A DNA stretch of 64,000 bases, taken from Pseudomonas chlororaphis subsp. piscium (GTDB taxonomy: Bacteria > Pseudomonadota > Gammaproteobacteria > Pseudomonadales > Pseudomonadaceae). This document shows, one piece after another, positions 25,334 through 33,241 of this stretch. The stretch spans positions 3,534,001 through 3,598,000 of the forward strand of contig NZ_CP027707.1 of the NCBI RefSeq assembly GCF_003850345.1. Direction: 5' to 3'. Positions within the stretch are counted from its first letter, which is position 1, and each line of letters begins with the position of its first letter. The notes under the pieces are model-generated. The model searched no databases. It was not told the DNA's origin and worked only from the letters and a program-made list of their open reading frames with translations. A program made the position numbers and the translations under genes.

Positions 25334-25785
25334 TGAGTGCGGTCCTGAAGTTCGTTGAGGTCATGGCGTGACACGCAAGAGCGCGGCTGCCGGAGCCCTG
25401 ATGCAGCGTTGCAATCACAGCTTCATTACAACACCGTGAAATCAGCAGATGGCGTTAAAAGCGCGGGCTGCTCGATACAAACCACCGTTTTTCGGGGTGC
25501 CCTCAGCAGACTTTGCGGGGCGCGCCAGCCTTGGGCAAAGCCCGTATTCATGCGCTTTTATGGACCTTTTCCAGCCGCCGGGGCTCAAGCCAGGGCCCGA
25601 CCGCCGCAGAACCTGCGCCGCCCCAACAAAAACGGGCGCCCCCGTCTGGAAGCGCCCGTTTCGCTGAATCGCAGAGTGTGTCCCGGTCAATCCCCAACCG
25701 GTGGCGGCCGGCCTTCGGCCGCGCCGGAAGGTTCAATGCATACTTCGTACCGCCCCGCTCAGCCGCCGCCTGCCGGTCATGGCTT
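25334..25785. other. 452-nt intergenic region between HAD operon and aldehyde dehydrogenase
   Basis: The right part carries the terminator of the aldehyde dehydrogenase gene. The left part must hold the promoter of the HAD-oxidase-ABC operon. Several open frames cross it but none has family resemblance. Confidence 0.6.
25625..25661 (-). terminator. Rho-independent terminator of the aldehyde dehydrogenase gene
   Basis: Stem AAACGGGCGC (25630-25639) pairs with GCGCCCGTTT (25652-25661). Read leftward it is followed by a T-run. It separates the ALDH transcript from the HAD-led operon. Confidence 0.75.
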
Positions 25786-27258
25786 TCAGCCGGCGATATC
25801 GATCAGCACGCTCTTGAAGCGCAGGTTGGCCTCGAAGGCTTCGCGCCCCAGGTCCTTGCCGATGCCGGAACGCTTGTAGCCGCCGGTGGGCAGGATGTAG
25901 TCGTTGCTGCGCCCGTAGCGGTTGACCCACACCGTGCCGGCCTCCAGGCGCCGGACCAGGCGCAGGGCGCGGTTGATGTCGGCGGTGTGCACCCCGGCGG
26001 CCAGGCCGTAGGTGGCGTGCTCGGCCAGGCCCAGGGCCTCGGCTTCGTCGTCGAAGGCCTGCACCGTCAGCACCGGGCCGAAGATCTCCTCGCAGACCGC
26101 CGGGTTGCTGTTGTCCAGGCCGGCCAACAGGGTCGGCTGGTAGTAGGCGCCGCCCAGGCCATCGAACAAGCCGCCGCCACAGAGCACCTCGGCGCCGGCC
26201 TGGCGCGAACGCTGGACGATGCCGTCGATGCGGTTGGCCTGCTGCCGGGAAATGATCGGCGACAGCGTGCTGGCCGACGACCAGGTCGGCCCCGGGCGTA
26301 ATTGTTCGAAGTACGTCCGCAGGTGCTCGACGAAGGGCTGCATGATCGAGCGTTCGATCAGCAACCGCGAACCGGAGACGCAGACCTGCCCGGCGTTGCC
26401 GGTAATGGCCATGGCCACGGTGCGCGCGGTCCTGGCGATGTCCGGCACGTCGGCGAACACCAGTTGCGGGCTCTTGCCGCCCAGCTCCAGGGTCACCGGC
26501 TTGGGCCCGACCAGGGCGCAGGTGGACATGATGCTCGAACCGGTGGCGGTGGAGCCGGTAAAGGTCACCTTGGCCACTCGCGGATGGCGACACAGGGCAT
26601 CGCCAGTGACCCGGCCGTCGCCCTGTACCACGTTGAAGATGCCCGCCGGGATCCCCGCTTGCAGCGCCAGTTCGGCGAACCGCAGGCTGGAGTACGGCGT
26701 CAGTTCCGACGGTTTGAGCACCACCGCGTTACCGGCGGCCAGGGCCGGGGCGACTTTCCACGAGGCCATGCTCAGCGGGAAATTCCACGGCGCGATGGCG
26801 GCGATCACCCCATAGGGTTCGGCGATCTGCATGCCCAGGCGGTCGGTCTGGGTGGCGGCCAGCGAACCGCCGTGCTTGTCCGCCAGCTCGGCGAAAAAGC
26901 GGATACCTTCGGCGACATAAGGAATGTCCCAGGCGATCACGTCCTGGTGCGGACGGGTCGAACCCACGGCCTCCAGCGGCGCGAGGATCGCCGCGTCGGC
27001 TTCCACCAGGTCGGCCCAGCGCCGCATCACCCGCGCCCGCTCCCGGGGCGGACGGCTGGCCCAGTCGGAGCGGGCGAAGGCCTGCCAGGCGTTGTTCACC
27101 GCCTCGTCCACCCATTCGGCGTCGGCGATCGGCAACTGCCCGTAGGCCTGGCCGTCCGACGGGCGCAAGACTTCCAGCCCGGGCGCGGCGTCGCGGTACT
27201 GGCCGGCGATGAAATGAGCGCTGCGCACAGCGACAAGACGAGGATCGAAGCTATCCAT
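25786..27258 (-). CDS. NAD-dependent aldehyde dehydrogenase
   Basis: A 490-residue ALDH. It shows the cofactor strand APWNFPLSMASWKVAPAL, FTGSTATGSSIM, the general-base Glu in VTLELGGKSPQLVF, the catalytic Cys in NAGQVCVSGSRLL, and EEIFGPVLTVQAFDDEAEA near the C terminus. It probably oxidises the aldehyde released by one of the neighbouring amine oxidases. I chose the ATG at 27258 (MDSFDPRLVAVR), preceded by TGGAG; an upstream ATG at 27282 would add eight residues. It is divergent from the GNAT-cupin pair and ends at its own terminator. Confidence 0.89.
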   Translation of the reverse strand: MDSFDPRLVAVRSAHFIAGQYRDAAPGLEVLRPSDGQAYGQLPIADAEWVDEAVNNAWQAFARSDWASRPPRERARVMRRWADLVEADAAILAPLEAVGSTRPHQDVIAWDIPYVAEGIRFFAELADKHGGSLAATQTDRLGMQIAEPYGVIAAIAPWNFPLSMASWKVAPALAAGNAVVLKPSELTPYSSLRFAELALQAGIPAGIFNVVQGDGRVTGDALCRHPRVAKVTFTGSTATGSSIMSTCALVGPKPVTLELGGKSPQLVFADVPDIARTARTVAMAITGNAGQVCVSGSRLLIERSIMQPFVEHLRTYFEQLRPGPTWSSASTLSPIISRQQANRIDGIVQRSRQAGAEVLCGGGLFDGLGGAYYQPTLLAGLDNSNPAVCEEIFGPVLTVQAFDDEAEALGLAEHATYGLAAGVHTADINRALRLVRRLEAGTVWVNRYGRSNDYILPTGGYKRSGIGKDLGREAFEANLRFKSVLIDIAG

Positions 27259-27281
27259 GGAGCACTCCACTAAAGGCGGCA

Positions 27282-27366
27282 ATAAGGTCGGCGAAGGCCG
27301 GTCCGGCCGGTGAAAACCAGGCCTCCATCCTAGGAAAAAAGCGCAAGCATTTGCTGCCGACCTTAT
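27282..27366. promoter_or_regulatory. Pair of 11-bp inverted repeats in a divergent promoter region
   Basis: ATAAGGTCGGC at 27282-27292 and its exact reverse complement GCCGACCTTAT at 27356-27366, centres 74 bp apart (about seven helical turns). They lie between the divergent ALDH and GNAT genes. The spacing and symmetry suggest paired operator sites for a looping or dimer-of-dimers regulator (inference). Confidence 0.45.
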
Positions 27367-27525
27367 GCCCCTTTTAAGTAGTTACTGTGGTCTGCCGGCC
27401 GCTCTTTTAGGGATTCTGCCGAATCGCTGCCGGGCTCTTGCCAGGTCTCGGCGCAGATGGGATACAGGCGCATCGCCGCACAGCAAAGCCGGCGATCGCG
27501 CTTATCTTTTCCACGGAGTCTTGCC

Positions 27526-28383
27526 ATGTCCGCCACCCCTCGCCCCGCTTATGTGTATCGCCCGATGACTGTCGCCGACCTGCCGGCGGCCCACGCCCTG
27601 TCGGTGCAATTGAAGTGGCCCCATCGCCTGGAAGACTGGGCGATGTTGCAACGGGTCAGCCAGGGCTTCGTGGTGGAAGACGGCGAGCGCCTGATCGGCA
27701 GCGCCTTCGCCTGCCTCCAGGGTGACTACGCCACCATCGGCCTGGTGATCGTCAGCAACGGCTACCAGGGCCAGGGCATCGGCCGCACCCTGATGGAAAA
27801 GGCCCTGCACGCCTGCGGGTCGCGCACGCCGGTCCTCAACGCCACCCTGGCCGGCGCGCCGCTGTATGCCAGCCAGGGCTTCGTCGAGTTCGGCATGATC
27901 CAGCAGCATCAGGGCCAGGCGCAGGCGCCTGAGGTCGGCGCCCTGCCCGCCGGCGAAAGCTGCCGGCCGCTGCGCAAGGCCGACCGCCTGCGCCAGCTGA
28001 GCCTGGCCAACGCCGGCAGCGGCCTGGACCGCCAGCAGGTACTGGAAGACCTGTTCGCGGTGGTCGAGCACAGCGTCGGCATCGAGCGCGACGGCCAGTT
28101 GCGCGCCTTCGCCCTGCTGCGGCCGTTCGGCCGTGGTCGCTGCATCGGCCCAGTGATTGCAGAAAACCCCGAGCAGGCCCGGCAGATGATCGCCAGCCTG
28201 CTGAGCAAGGTTCCCGATGCCTTCGTGCGCATCGACATTCCGGCCGACTGCGGCCTGGCCGACTGGCTGCAAAGCGCTGGCCTGAAACAGGTCGACCAGG
28301 TCGCGCAGATGGCCCGCGGCACTCCGCCCCGGGCGCTTGGCGGCGTTCGCCAGTTCGCCCTGGTGACCCAGGCCATCGGCTGA
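27526..28383 (+). CDS. GNAT-family N-acetyltransferase, two-domain
   Basis: A 285-residue protein. The N-terminal half is a clear GNAT domain with the acetyl-CoA-binding loop VSNGYQGQGIGRTLMEKAL and a C-terminal strand GAPLYASQGFVEFG. The second half (from about residue 150) resembles a degenerate second GNAT-like fold of the kind seen in two-domain members. It is first in a two-gene rightward unit with the bicupin gene and faces the ALDH gene. I chose the ATG at 27526 because GGAG precedes it; the frame upstream to 27457 has no ribosome-binding site. It may acetylate an amine or amino acid intermediate of this locus (inference). Confidence 0.83.
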   Translation: MSATPRPAYVYRPMTVADLPAAHALSVQLKWPHRLEDWAMLQRVSQGFVVEDGERLIGSAFACLQGDYATIGLVIVSNGYQGQGIGRTLMEKALHACGSRTPVLNATLAGAPLYASQGFVEFGMIQQHQGQAQAPEVGALPAGESCRPLRKADRLRQLSLANAGSGLDRQQVLEDLFAVVEHSVGIERDGQLRAFALLRPFGRGRCIGPVIAENPEQARQMIASLLSKVPDAFVRIDIPADCGLADWLQSAGLKQVDQVAQMARGTPPRALGGVRQFALVTQAIG

Positions 28384-28444
28384 TCCACAACGCCGCGGGC
28401 GCCCGCCGCGCGGCACCTTTTCCACTTCCCAGAGAGTCATCTGT

Positions 28445-29170
28445 ATGTCCACACCCGCCGCTTTGCTGCTGGCAGGCGCCGACGGTCGCTTCGACGCCAG
28501 CCTGTTCACCCCCGCTGCCCTGGGCAGCCACGACCCTTTCGGCGCCGATCGGCTGGTCGCCTACAACGGCAGCGACGGGATTGCCGCCGGTGTCGTGCGC
28601 ACCAGCGCCAGTTTTGCCATCGAGGATTTCCCCCACATCGAAATGCTCGTGGTGCACGCCGGCAAGGTGCTGCTCCACAGCGCCGAGCCGTCTGCGGAAC
28701 CGGCCCTGGAACTGGCCCCGGGCGCCAGCGCGGTGATCGGCCGTGGCAGCACCTTCAAGCTCGAGGCCGAACCCGACACGCTCTGGGCCTTCTGCGCAGT
28801 GAAACGCGCCGCCGCGGGCGCCGAACCGGGCCTGACGCTGCTTGACCCGCGGGCCATGCTCTCGCCTTCGGCGGCCCCCGAGCCGCAGATCCTGATCGGC
28901 CCGGAACCGCAATGCCGCTCGCGCAACGCCTTCGAGGACGACGCCTGCGACCTGCGGATCGGTGTCTGGGACTCCACGCCTTACCGCCGTCATGGCCGGC
29001 CCCACAAGCTCCATGAGCTGATGCACCTGGTGGAAGGCAGCGTGACCCTCGAGGGCGCGGATGGCAGCCGACTGACCGCCGGCCCCGGCGCTACGCTGTT
29101 CGTTGCCCAGGGCACGCCCTGCGCGTGGCACAGCACGGCCTATGTGCGCAAGTTCTATGCGGTGAAGTAA
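28445..29170 (+). CDS. Bicupin protein with C-terminal DUF861 (Cupin_3) domain
   Basis: A 241-residue double cupin. The N-terminal cupin spans roughly residues 35-115 (FPHIEMLVVHAGKVLLH). The C-terminal cupin spans about 160-241 and has the DUF861 pattern: GVWDSTPYRRHGRPHKLHEL, then HLVEGSVTLEGADG, GPGATLFVAQGTPCAW and final VRKFYAV. DUF861 proteins are often small metal-binding isomerases, hydrolases or sensors. It lies 61 nt after the GNAT gene and is closed by a strong hairpin, so the two form a small operon. Confidence 0.8.
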   Translation: MSTPAALLLAGADGRFDASLFTPAALGSHDPFGADRLVAYNGSDGIAAGVVRTSASFAIEDFPHIEMLVVHAGKVLLHSAEPSAEPALELAPGASAVIGRGSTFKLEAEPDTLWAFCAVKRAAAGAEPGLTLLDPRAMLSPSAAPEPQILIGPEPQCRSRNAFEDDACDLRIGVWDSTPYRRHGRPHKLHELMHLVEGSVTLEGADGSRLTAGPGATLFVAQGTPCAWHSTAYVRKFYAVK

Positions 29171-29184
29171 CGCCCGGCACAAAC

Positions 29185-29212
29185 GACAACGGCGCCCAAG
29201 GGCGCCGTTGTC
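29185..29212. terminator. Strong hairpin, probable bidirectional terminator
   Basis: GACAACGGCGCCC and GGGCGCCGTTGTC form a perfect 13-bp stem around AA, 15 nt after the bicupin stop and 26 nt from the convergent lipoprotein stop. The U-tract is short, but the position between convergent genes supports termination of both. Confidence 0.7.
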
Positions 29213-29238
29213 ATATCAGGCGAAAACCGCCCTGCGAC

Positions 29239-29487
29239 TCAATCGTCATCGTCGTCATCGTCACGGTCGCGACGATAGCGCCCGTCCTTGTCCCGCCGGT
29301 CGTAGCGGCGGTCGTAACGGTCGTCGTCATGATCGCGGTCGCGGTAGTAATCGCGGTCATAACGACTGTGGTCGCGCCAGCGGTCATGGTCGCGATCGTA
29401 GCGCCGGCCGTCGTCCCAATGGGGGTAGCAGCCACCCAGCAGCAGCGTGGAGCAAAGGGTCAGGGTGAGTGTCGCGAATCGCTTCAT
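29239..29487 (-). CDS. Small lipoprotein with Asp/Arg-rich repetitive tail
   Basis: An 82-residue protein. A lipoprotein signal peptide (MKRFATLTLTLCSTLLLGGC, lipobox LGGC with acylated Cys20) is followed by a mature part composed almost only of Asp, Arg, Tyr and His in RYDRDHDRW/DYYRDRDHDDD-like units, ending in a run of seven Asp. The mature chain should be disordered and highly charged, anchored to a membrane, and might bind cations or polyanions. The family is unassigned; similar RDxYDR-rich small lipoproteins occur in pseudomonads. The start ATG at 29487 has AGGACACTTCCC upstream. It converges with the bicupin gene. Confidence 0.75.
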   Translation of the reverse strand: MKRFATLTLTLCSTLLLGGCYPHWDDGRRYDRDHDRWRDHSRYDRDYYRDRDHDDDRYDRRYDRRDKDGRYRRDRDDDDDDD

Positions 29488-29682
29488 GGGAAGTGTCCTA
29501 GAACCTGGGTCAGAACGATGGGTTGGCAAAGCTGCCCGGCAACGCGCCGGGCCCTGTGCGAACCGGCGGCGCCGGCGCCTGCAACCACCCATGTGACTGT
29601 AAAACCAGAGATTTATTCGATCCTGGCAAGGCACTGGCGGACCGACGGTCATGTCTTGTCCCATGCGAACGGTCACGCCTGC

Positions 29683-30582
29683 TCAATGGGAATTCCTGTC
29701 CCACAGCCAGTTCCACAGCCCCGGCAACCGCACCGGCTGCTCGCTGCTGGTGACGGTGCGGGCCATGACCGCCCGTTGCAGCGCCGCGGTATCGTCGTAG
29801 AACGGCTTGGGCGCGGTCTTGAGGCCGGTGGCCTGGGCGCTGTCGAGCAGGATCTGCAGGTATTCCCGGGTATGCCGGGCGGTGTAGCGATTGAGGTCGT
29901 GGAAGGTCACCACCACCGGGATCGCTCCGTCCACCGTCGGCAGCTGGCCCAGGGCAATGCGTTCGCGCACCTCCGACAGTTGGCGCAGCATATTGGCCCG
30001 GCGCCGTGGGCTGGCGTTGAACCCCCAGACCTTGCCGTCGTTGGCGCTGAGGTCGGTCAGCAACACATGCAGGCCATGCCGCTGGTAGGCGGCGAAGGTG
30101 CGCTTGTCGTAGTTCCAGAATGGTGGGCGCACCAGGCTCGGCGACACGCCGGTGATCAACGCGATATCGGCGCTGCCGTCGCTCAGGGACTGCTCCAGCT
30201 CCGGCGGGTCGAGCGAGCGATGGTTGGTGTGCCTCGGCGTGGCGGTATGAAAGCCCAGCACATGGCCCTCGGCGTGCTCGCGGGCCATTATCCGCCGCCC
30301 TATGTCGCTGCCGCCGGCCCGCGAGGCGCGGGTCTGGACGAAGAACACCGCCTTGATCGCCGGTTGCAGCGGGTTGTCGAGCAGGTCATCGAGTACCCGC
30401 TCGGTCGGGTTATAAATGCTGGAAGCGCTGGGGCCGTCGTCGAAGGTCAGCAGAAAGCGGATCGGTGCCTGGGCGCGCAGGCGTTGCTCGGTCTGCGCGG
30501 TCATTTCGATGGGGGCAGCGATGCAACCGGCGAGGCCGACGGCGAGTAGCACTGCGCAGAGAAGCTTGAAGCCTCGTTTCAT
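29683..30582 (-). CDS. NodB-like polysaccharide deacetylase lipoprotein
   Basis: A 299-residue protein. The lipoprotein signal peptide ends in VGLAGC. The NodB domain shows motif 1 LLTFDDGPSASS (catalytic base and metal Asp), a His-rich motif 2 (GFHTATPRHTNH), motif 3 RPPFWNYDKRT, and a late VVVTFHDLNRYT. CE4 family enzymes remove N- or O-acetyl groups from peptidoglycan, chitin-like or exopolysaccharides using a divalent metal. Lipid anchoring suggests action in the periplasm. No polysaccharide operon is adjacent. It is probably monocistronic, or co-transcribed with the small lipoprotein 195 nt downstream. Confidence 0.87.
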   Translation of the reverse strand: MKRGFKLLCAVLLAVGLAGCIAAPIEMTAQTEQRLRAQAPIRFLLTFDDGPSASSIYNPTERVLDDLLDNPLQPAIKAVFFVQTRASRAGGSDIGRRIMAREHAEGHVLGFHTATPRHTNHRSLDPPELEQSLSDGSADIALITGVSPSLVRPPFWNYDKRTFAAYQRHGLHVLLTDLSANDGKVWGFNASPRRRANMLRQLSEVRERIALGQLPTVDGAIPVVVTFHDLNRYTARHTREYLQILLDSAQATGLKTAPKPFYDDTAALQRAVMARTVTSSEQPVRLPGLWNWLWDRNSH

Positions 30583-30739
30583 GTTTTGCCCTGTGTCGGA
30601 CCGTTGCGGTCGTCACCTCAATGGCAAAAATCCCTCGCCCATGGATCCCTCGCCCGGCCTGCACGCAGCGCCGGGCACAGCTTGGAGGGGCAACACCGGT
30701 TTTGGTTCCGAGGCACCCGGTTTCAGGCCGCCGAGAGGC

Positions 30740-31426
30740 TCATGCCGCAGCGCCTTCGCACGGCCGCTGCCAGGCGCGCTGCAACAGCTCGATCACCTCC
30801 TCGTCCGAGGTCTGGGCAAAGTCCGCATAGCCGTTGCCGATCGACACGAACCACAGCGGGGTGATCGGGCAGATCAGCTCGTCGACCTCGAAACTCAGGG
30901 TGTCCACGGTTTCCTGCGGCGCCAGGGGCACGGCCACCACTATCCGCGCCGGGTGCTGCAGGCGCGTGGCCTGGACCGCGGCGTGCATCGAGGCACCGGT
31001 GGCCAGCCCGTCGTCCACCAGGATCACCACCTGGCCACGCAGGTCGGGCGCAGCCCGGTCGCCGCGGTAGACCCGATCACGACGCTGCAACTCCTGGGTT
31101 TCCCGCTGGGTCACCGATTGCAGCTCGGCATCACCGATGTAATGGCTGCTCAGGACGTCCTGATTGAGGATGCGGATGCCGCTGCTGGCGATGGCGCCCA
31201 TTGCCAGCTCTTCATGACCGGGCACGCCGAGCTTGCGCACCAGCATCAGGTCCAGCCGCACCTCCAGGGCCCGGGCGATTTCCCAGGCCACCGGCACCCC
31301 GCCCCGGGGCAACGCCAGCACTATCACCTCGGGCCGGCGACTGTATTTCTGCAACGACGCAACCAGCCCTTGCCCAGCGGCCTGACGGTTGCGCAGGGTC
31401 ATCTGCAATGACGGATATTCGCTCAT
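30740..31426 (-). CDS. Phosphoribosyltransferase-fold protein
   Basis: A 228-residue type I PRTase. The PRPP-binding loop is VVILVDDGLATGASMHAA, preceded by a pyrophosphate-loop-like LMLVRKLGVPGHEELAMGA. The N terminus contains LALPRGGVPVAWEIA, which marks this group of stand-alone PRTase proteins often found beside universal stress proteins. It lies 24 nt after the Usp gene, so the two form an operon. The base substrate is unknown; some members lack transferase activity and regulate. Confidence 0.83.
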   Translation of the reverse strand: MSEYPSLQMTLRNRQAAGQGLVASLQKYSRRPEVIVLALPRGGVPVAWEIARALEVRLDLMLVRKLGVPGHEELAMGAIASSGIRILNQDVLSSHYIGDAELQSVTQRETQELQRRDRVYRGDRAAPDLRGQVVILVDDGLATGASMHAAVQATRLQHPARIVVAVPLAPQETVDTLSFEVDELICPITPLWFVSIGNGYADFAQTSDEEVIELLQRAWQRPCEGAAA

Positions 31427-31450
31427 GTCTCACCTCCCAAGGCAGCCCGG

Positions 31451-32341
31451 CTACAGCGCCAGCAGGCTGCAGGGCACCTGATACAGCGCGTGCTCGGTGG
31501 TACTGCCCACCAGTTTTTCCAGGCCCTCGCGATGCACCCGGCCCATGACCAGCACGTCGGCCTGGTTCTCGGTGACGAAATTGGCCAGCACCGTGACCGG
31601 TTGTCCGAGGATGAAATGCCGCCGTTCCTCGGGCACGCCATAACGCTCGGCCAGTTCGAGAAAGGCTTTTTCCAGGGTGACCCGCAGTTCCCGGGTCAGG
31701 TCCGCCAACACCAGGCCACCGCCCCCGGCATCGCCCAGGTAGACCGACGATACGTCATAGGCATGCAGCAGGTGCAGCTCGGCATCGCATTGCAGGGCCA
31801 GGCTGTTGGCTTCGTGGATGATCCGGTCGTTGAGCCCGTTGCGCTGGTACTCCGGCCGCGACGGGTCGACCGCCGCCACCACCCTCTGCGGCAAGGTGTG
31901 GCCATGGCGGCCCATCAGGTACAGGGGTACCGGGCACTGGCGCAGCAGGTGCCAGTCCATCGGCGTGAGAAAGGCGCGTTTCAGCGCCGGTTCGTGCTGC
32001 ACGTCCTTGATCAGCAGGTCGGGCTGGATTTCCGCGACGTGCTGCAGGATTTCCTCCAGCAGGTCGTCGGCCCAGGTCACCTCGCCGTTGACCGTGACCC
32101 CATGGGCACGCAGCCGATGCACCTCATCCAGCAACCAGTGCTGATGTTCCAGGCGGTAACGTTCGCGCGCCTCATTGCGCACGTTGTGCTCGAACAGGGA
32201 AAGAATCGACGCCGGTTTCAGCAAGGCTGCGATATGCAGGGTCGCGCCGCTGGCCTTGGCCAGGGCGGCTGCACGGGGGATCGCGGGGGATTCGCGCATT
32301 GTCGGGTCGATGACCAGCAACAAGCGTTGGTACTGGCTCAT
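31451..32341 (-). CDS. Universal stress protein, two-domain UspE-like
   Basis: A 296-residue protein with two tandem Usp domains. The first starts YQRLLLVIDPTMRES and lacks a clear nucleotide loop. The second ends with ADVLVMGRVHREGLEKLVGS, matching the G-x2-G-x9-G-S/T ATP-binding motif, then CSLLAL. It is probably a cytoplasmic stress or energy-starvation protein co-transcribed with the PRTase-fold gene. I chose the ATG at 32341 because it begins the conserved MSQYQRLLLVID; the frame upstream to 32434 is unlike the family. Confidence 0.9.
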   Translation of the reverse strand: MSQYQRLLLVIDPTMRESPAIPRAAALAKASGATLHIAALLKPASILSLFEHNVRNEARERYRLEHQHWLLDEVHRLRAHGVTVNGEVTWADDLLEEILQHVAEIQPDLLIKDVQHEPALKRAFLTPMDWHLLRQCPVPLYLMGRHGHTLPQRVVAAVDPSRPEYQRNGLNDRIIHEANSLALQCDAELHLLHAYDVSSVYLGDAGGGGLVLADLTRELRVTLEKAFLELAERYGVPEERRHFILGQPVTVLANFVTENQADVLVMGRVHREGLEKLVGSTTEHALYQVPCSLLAL

Positions 32342-32473
32342 GGCGCACCTCCAGATAGGCTGGACGCCCACGCCGGCCACTGGCGCCCGCTTCTCTATAC
32401 GCCGGTGCGTCAACGCCGGATCGAACGCCAGCATGACTTCAGACTTCCCACTGACAATGCGCCCGTCGCGGCG

Positions 32474-33241
32474 TTACGGCAAGTGCGTCCAGCGTCGGTG
32501 CAGACCACGGGCCAGGCTGTCCAGGGCAAAGCCCAGGGCACCGATCAGCAGGACCATGGCCATCAGTTCCGAATAGGCCAGGCGGTCGCGGGTATCGAGG
32601 ATGAAATAGCCCAGGCCGGCGCTGACACCGAGCATTTCGCAAGGCACCAGGACGATCCACAAAATGCCGATGGCCAGGCGCACACCGGTCAGCACATGGC
32701 CCAGCACCCCGGGCAGGATCACCTTGCGCAGGGTTTCCCAGCGGGTGGCGCTGAGGCTGCGGCTCAGTTGCAGCCAACGCGGGTCGAGCTGGCGCACCCC
32801 GGCCGCGGTGTTGAGCAGGATTGGCCAGACCGCGGCGAAGGCCAGCAGGAAGTAGATCGGCTGGTCCCCTACCCCCATCAGCATCACCACCACCGGCATC
32901 CACGACAGCGGCGAGATCATCCGCAGGAACTGGAACGCCGGGGTGGTGGCTGCCTCCAGGTGCCGATAGCTGCCGATCAGCAGGCCCAGGGGCACGCCGA
33001 CCAGCAAGGCCAGGGCCAGGCCCACCAGGATGCGCTTGAGGCTGACCAGCACGTGCTCATACAGCTCGGCGCGGCCCAGCAGTTCCAGCAGGCTGGCCAG
33101 GGTCGCCGCCGGCGCAAAGCGCGCCGCCAGCCCGTCGGCGCTGCCGAACAGGCGCACGCCCAGCCACCACAACAGCAGCAGGCACAGCAGCCCCGCCACG
33201 CCCAGGAGCCAAGGCAGGCTCGATGCGGATCGCTTGGCCAT
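32474..33241 (-). CDS. ABC transporter permease, SsuC/TauC (sulfonate/nitrate) type
   Basis: A 255-residue inner membrane permease with about six helices. The first helix is LPWLLGVAGLLCLLLLWWLG. The family motifs are SLKRILVGLALALLVGVPLG, AFQFLRMISPLSWMPVVVM, and an EAA loop around SRSLSATRWETLRKVILPGV. It is the last gene of a leftward operon and overlaps the binding-protein stop by 1 nt (TGATG). It should work with the adjacent ATPase and binding protein to import a sulfonate- or nitrate-type substrate. Confidence 0.9.
   Translation of the reverse strand: MAKRSASSLPWLLGVAGLLCLLLLWWLGVRLFGSADGLAARFAPAATLASLLELLGRAELYEHVLVSLKRILVGLALALLVGVPLGLLIGSYRHLEAATTPAFQFLRMISPLSWMPVVVMLMGVGDQPIYFLLAFAAVWPILLNTAAGVRQLDPRWLQLSRSLSATRWETLRKVILPGVLGHVLTGVRLAIGILWIVLVPCEMLGVSAGLGYFILDTRDRLAYSELMAMVLLIGALGFALDSLARGLHRRWTHLP

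Noticed and set aside
25442-25690. Leftward 82-codon frame in the ALDH-HAD gap
   Set aside because: It overlaps the terminator hairpin, has no ribosome-binding site and no family similarity.
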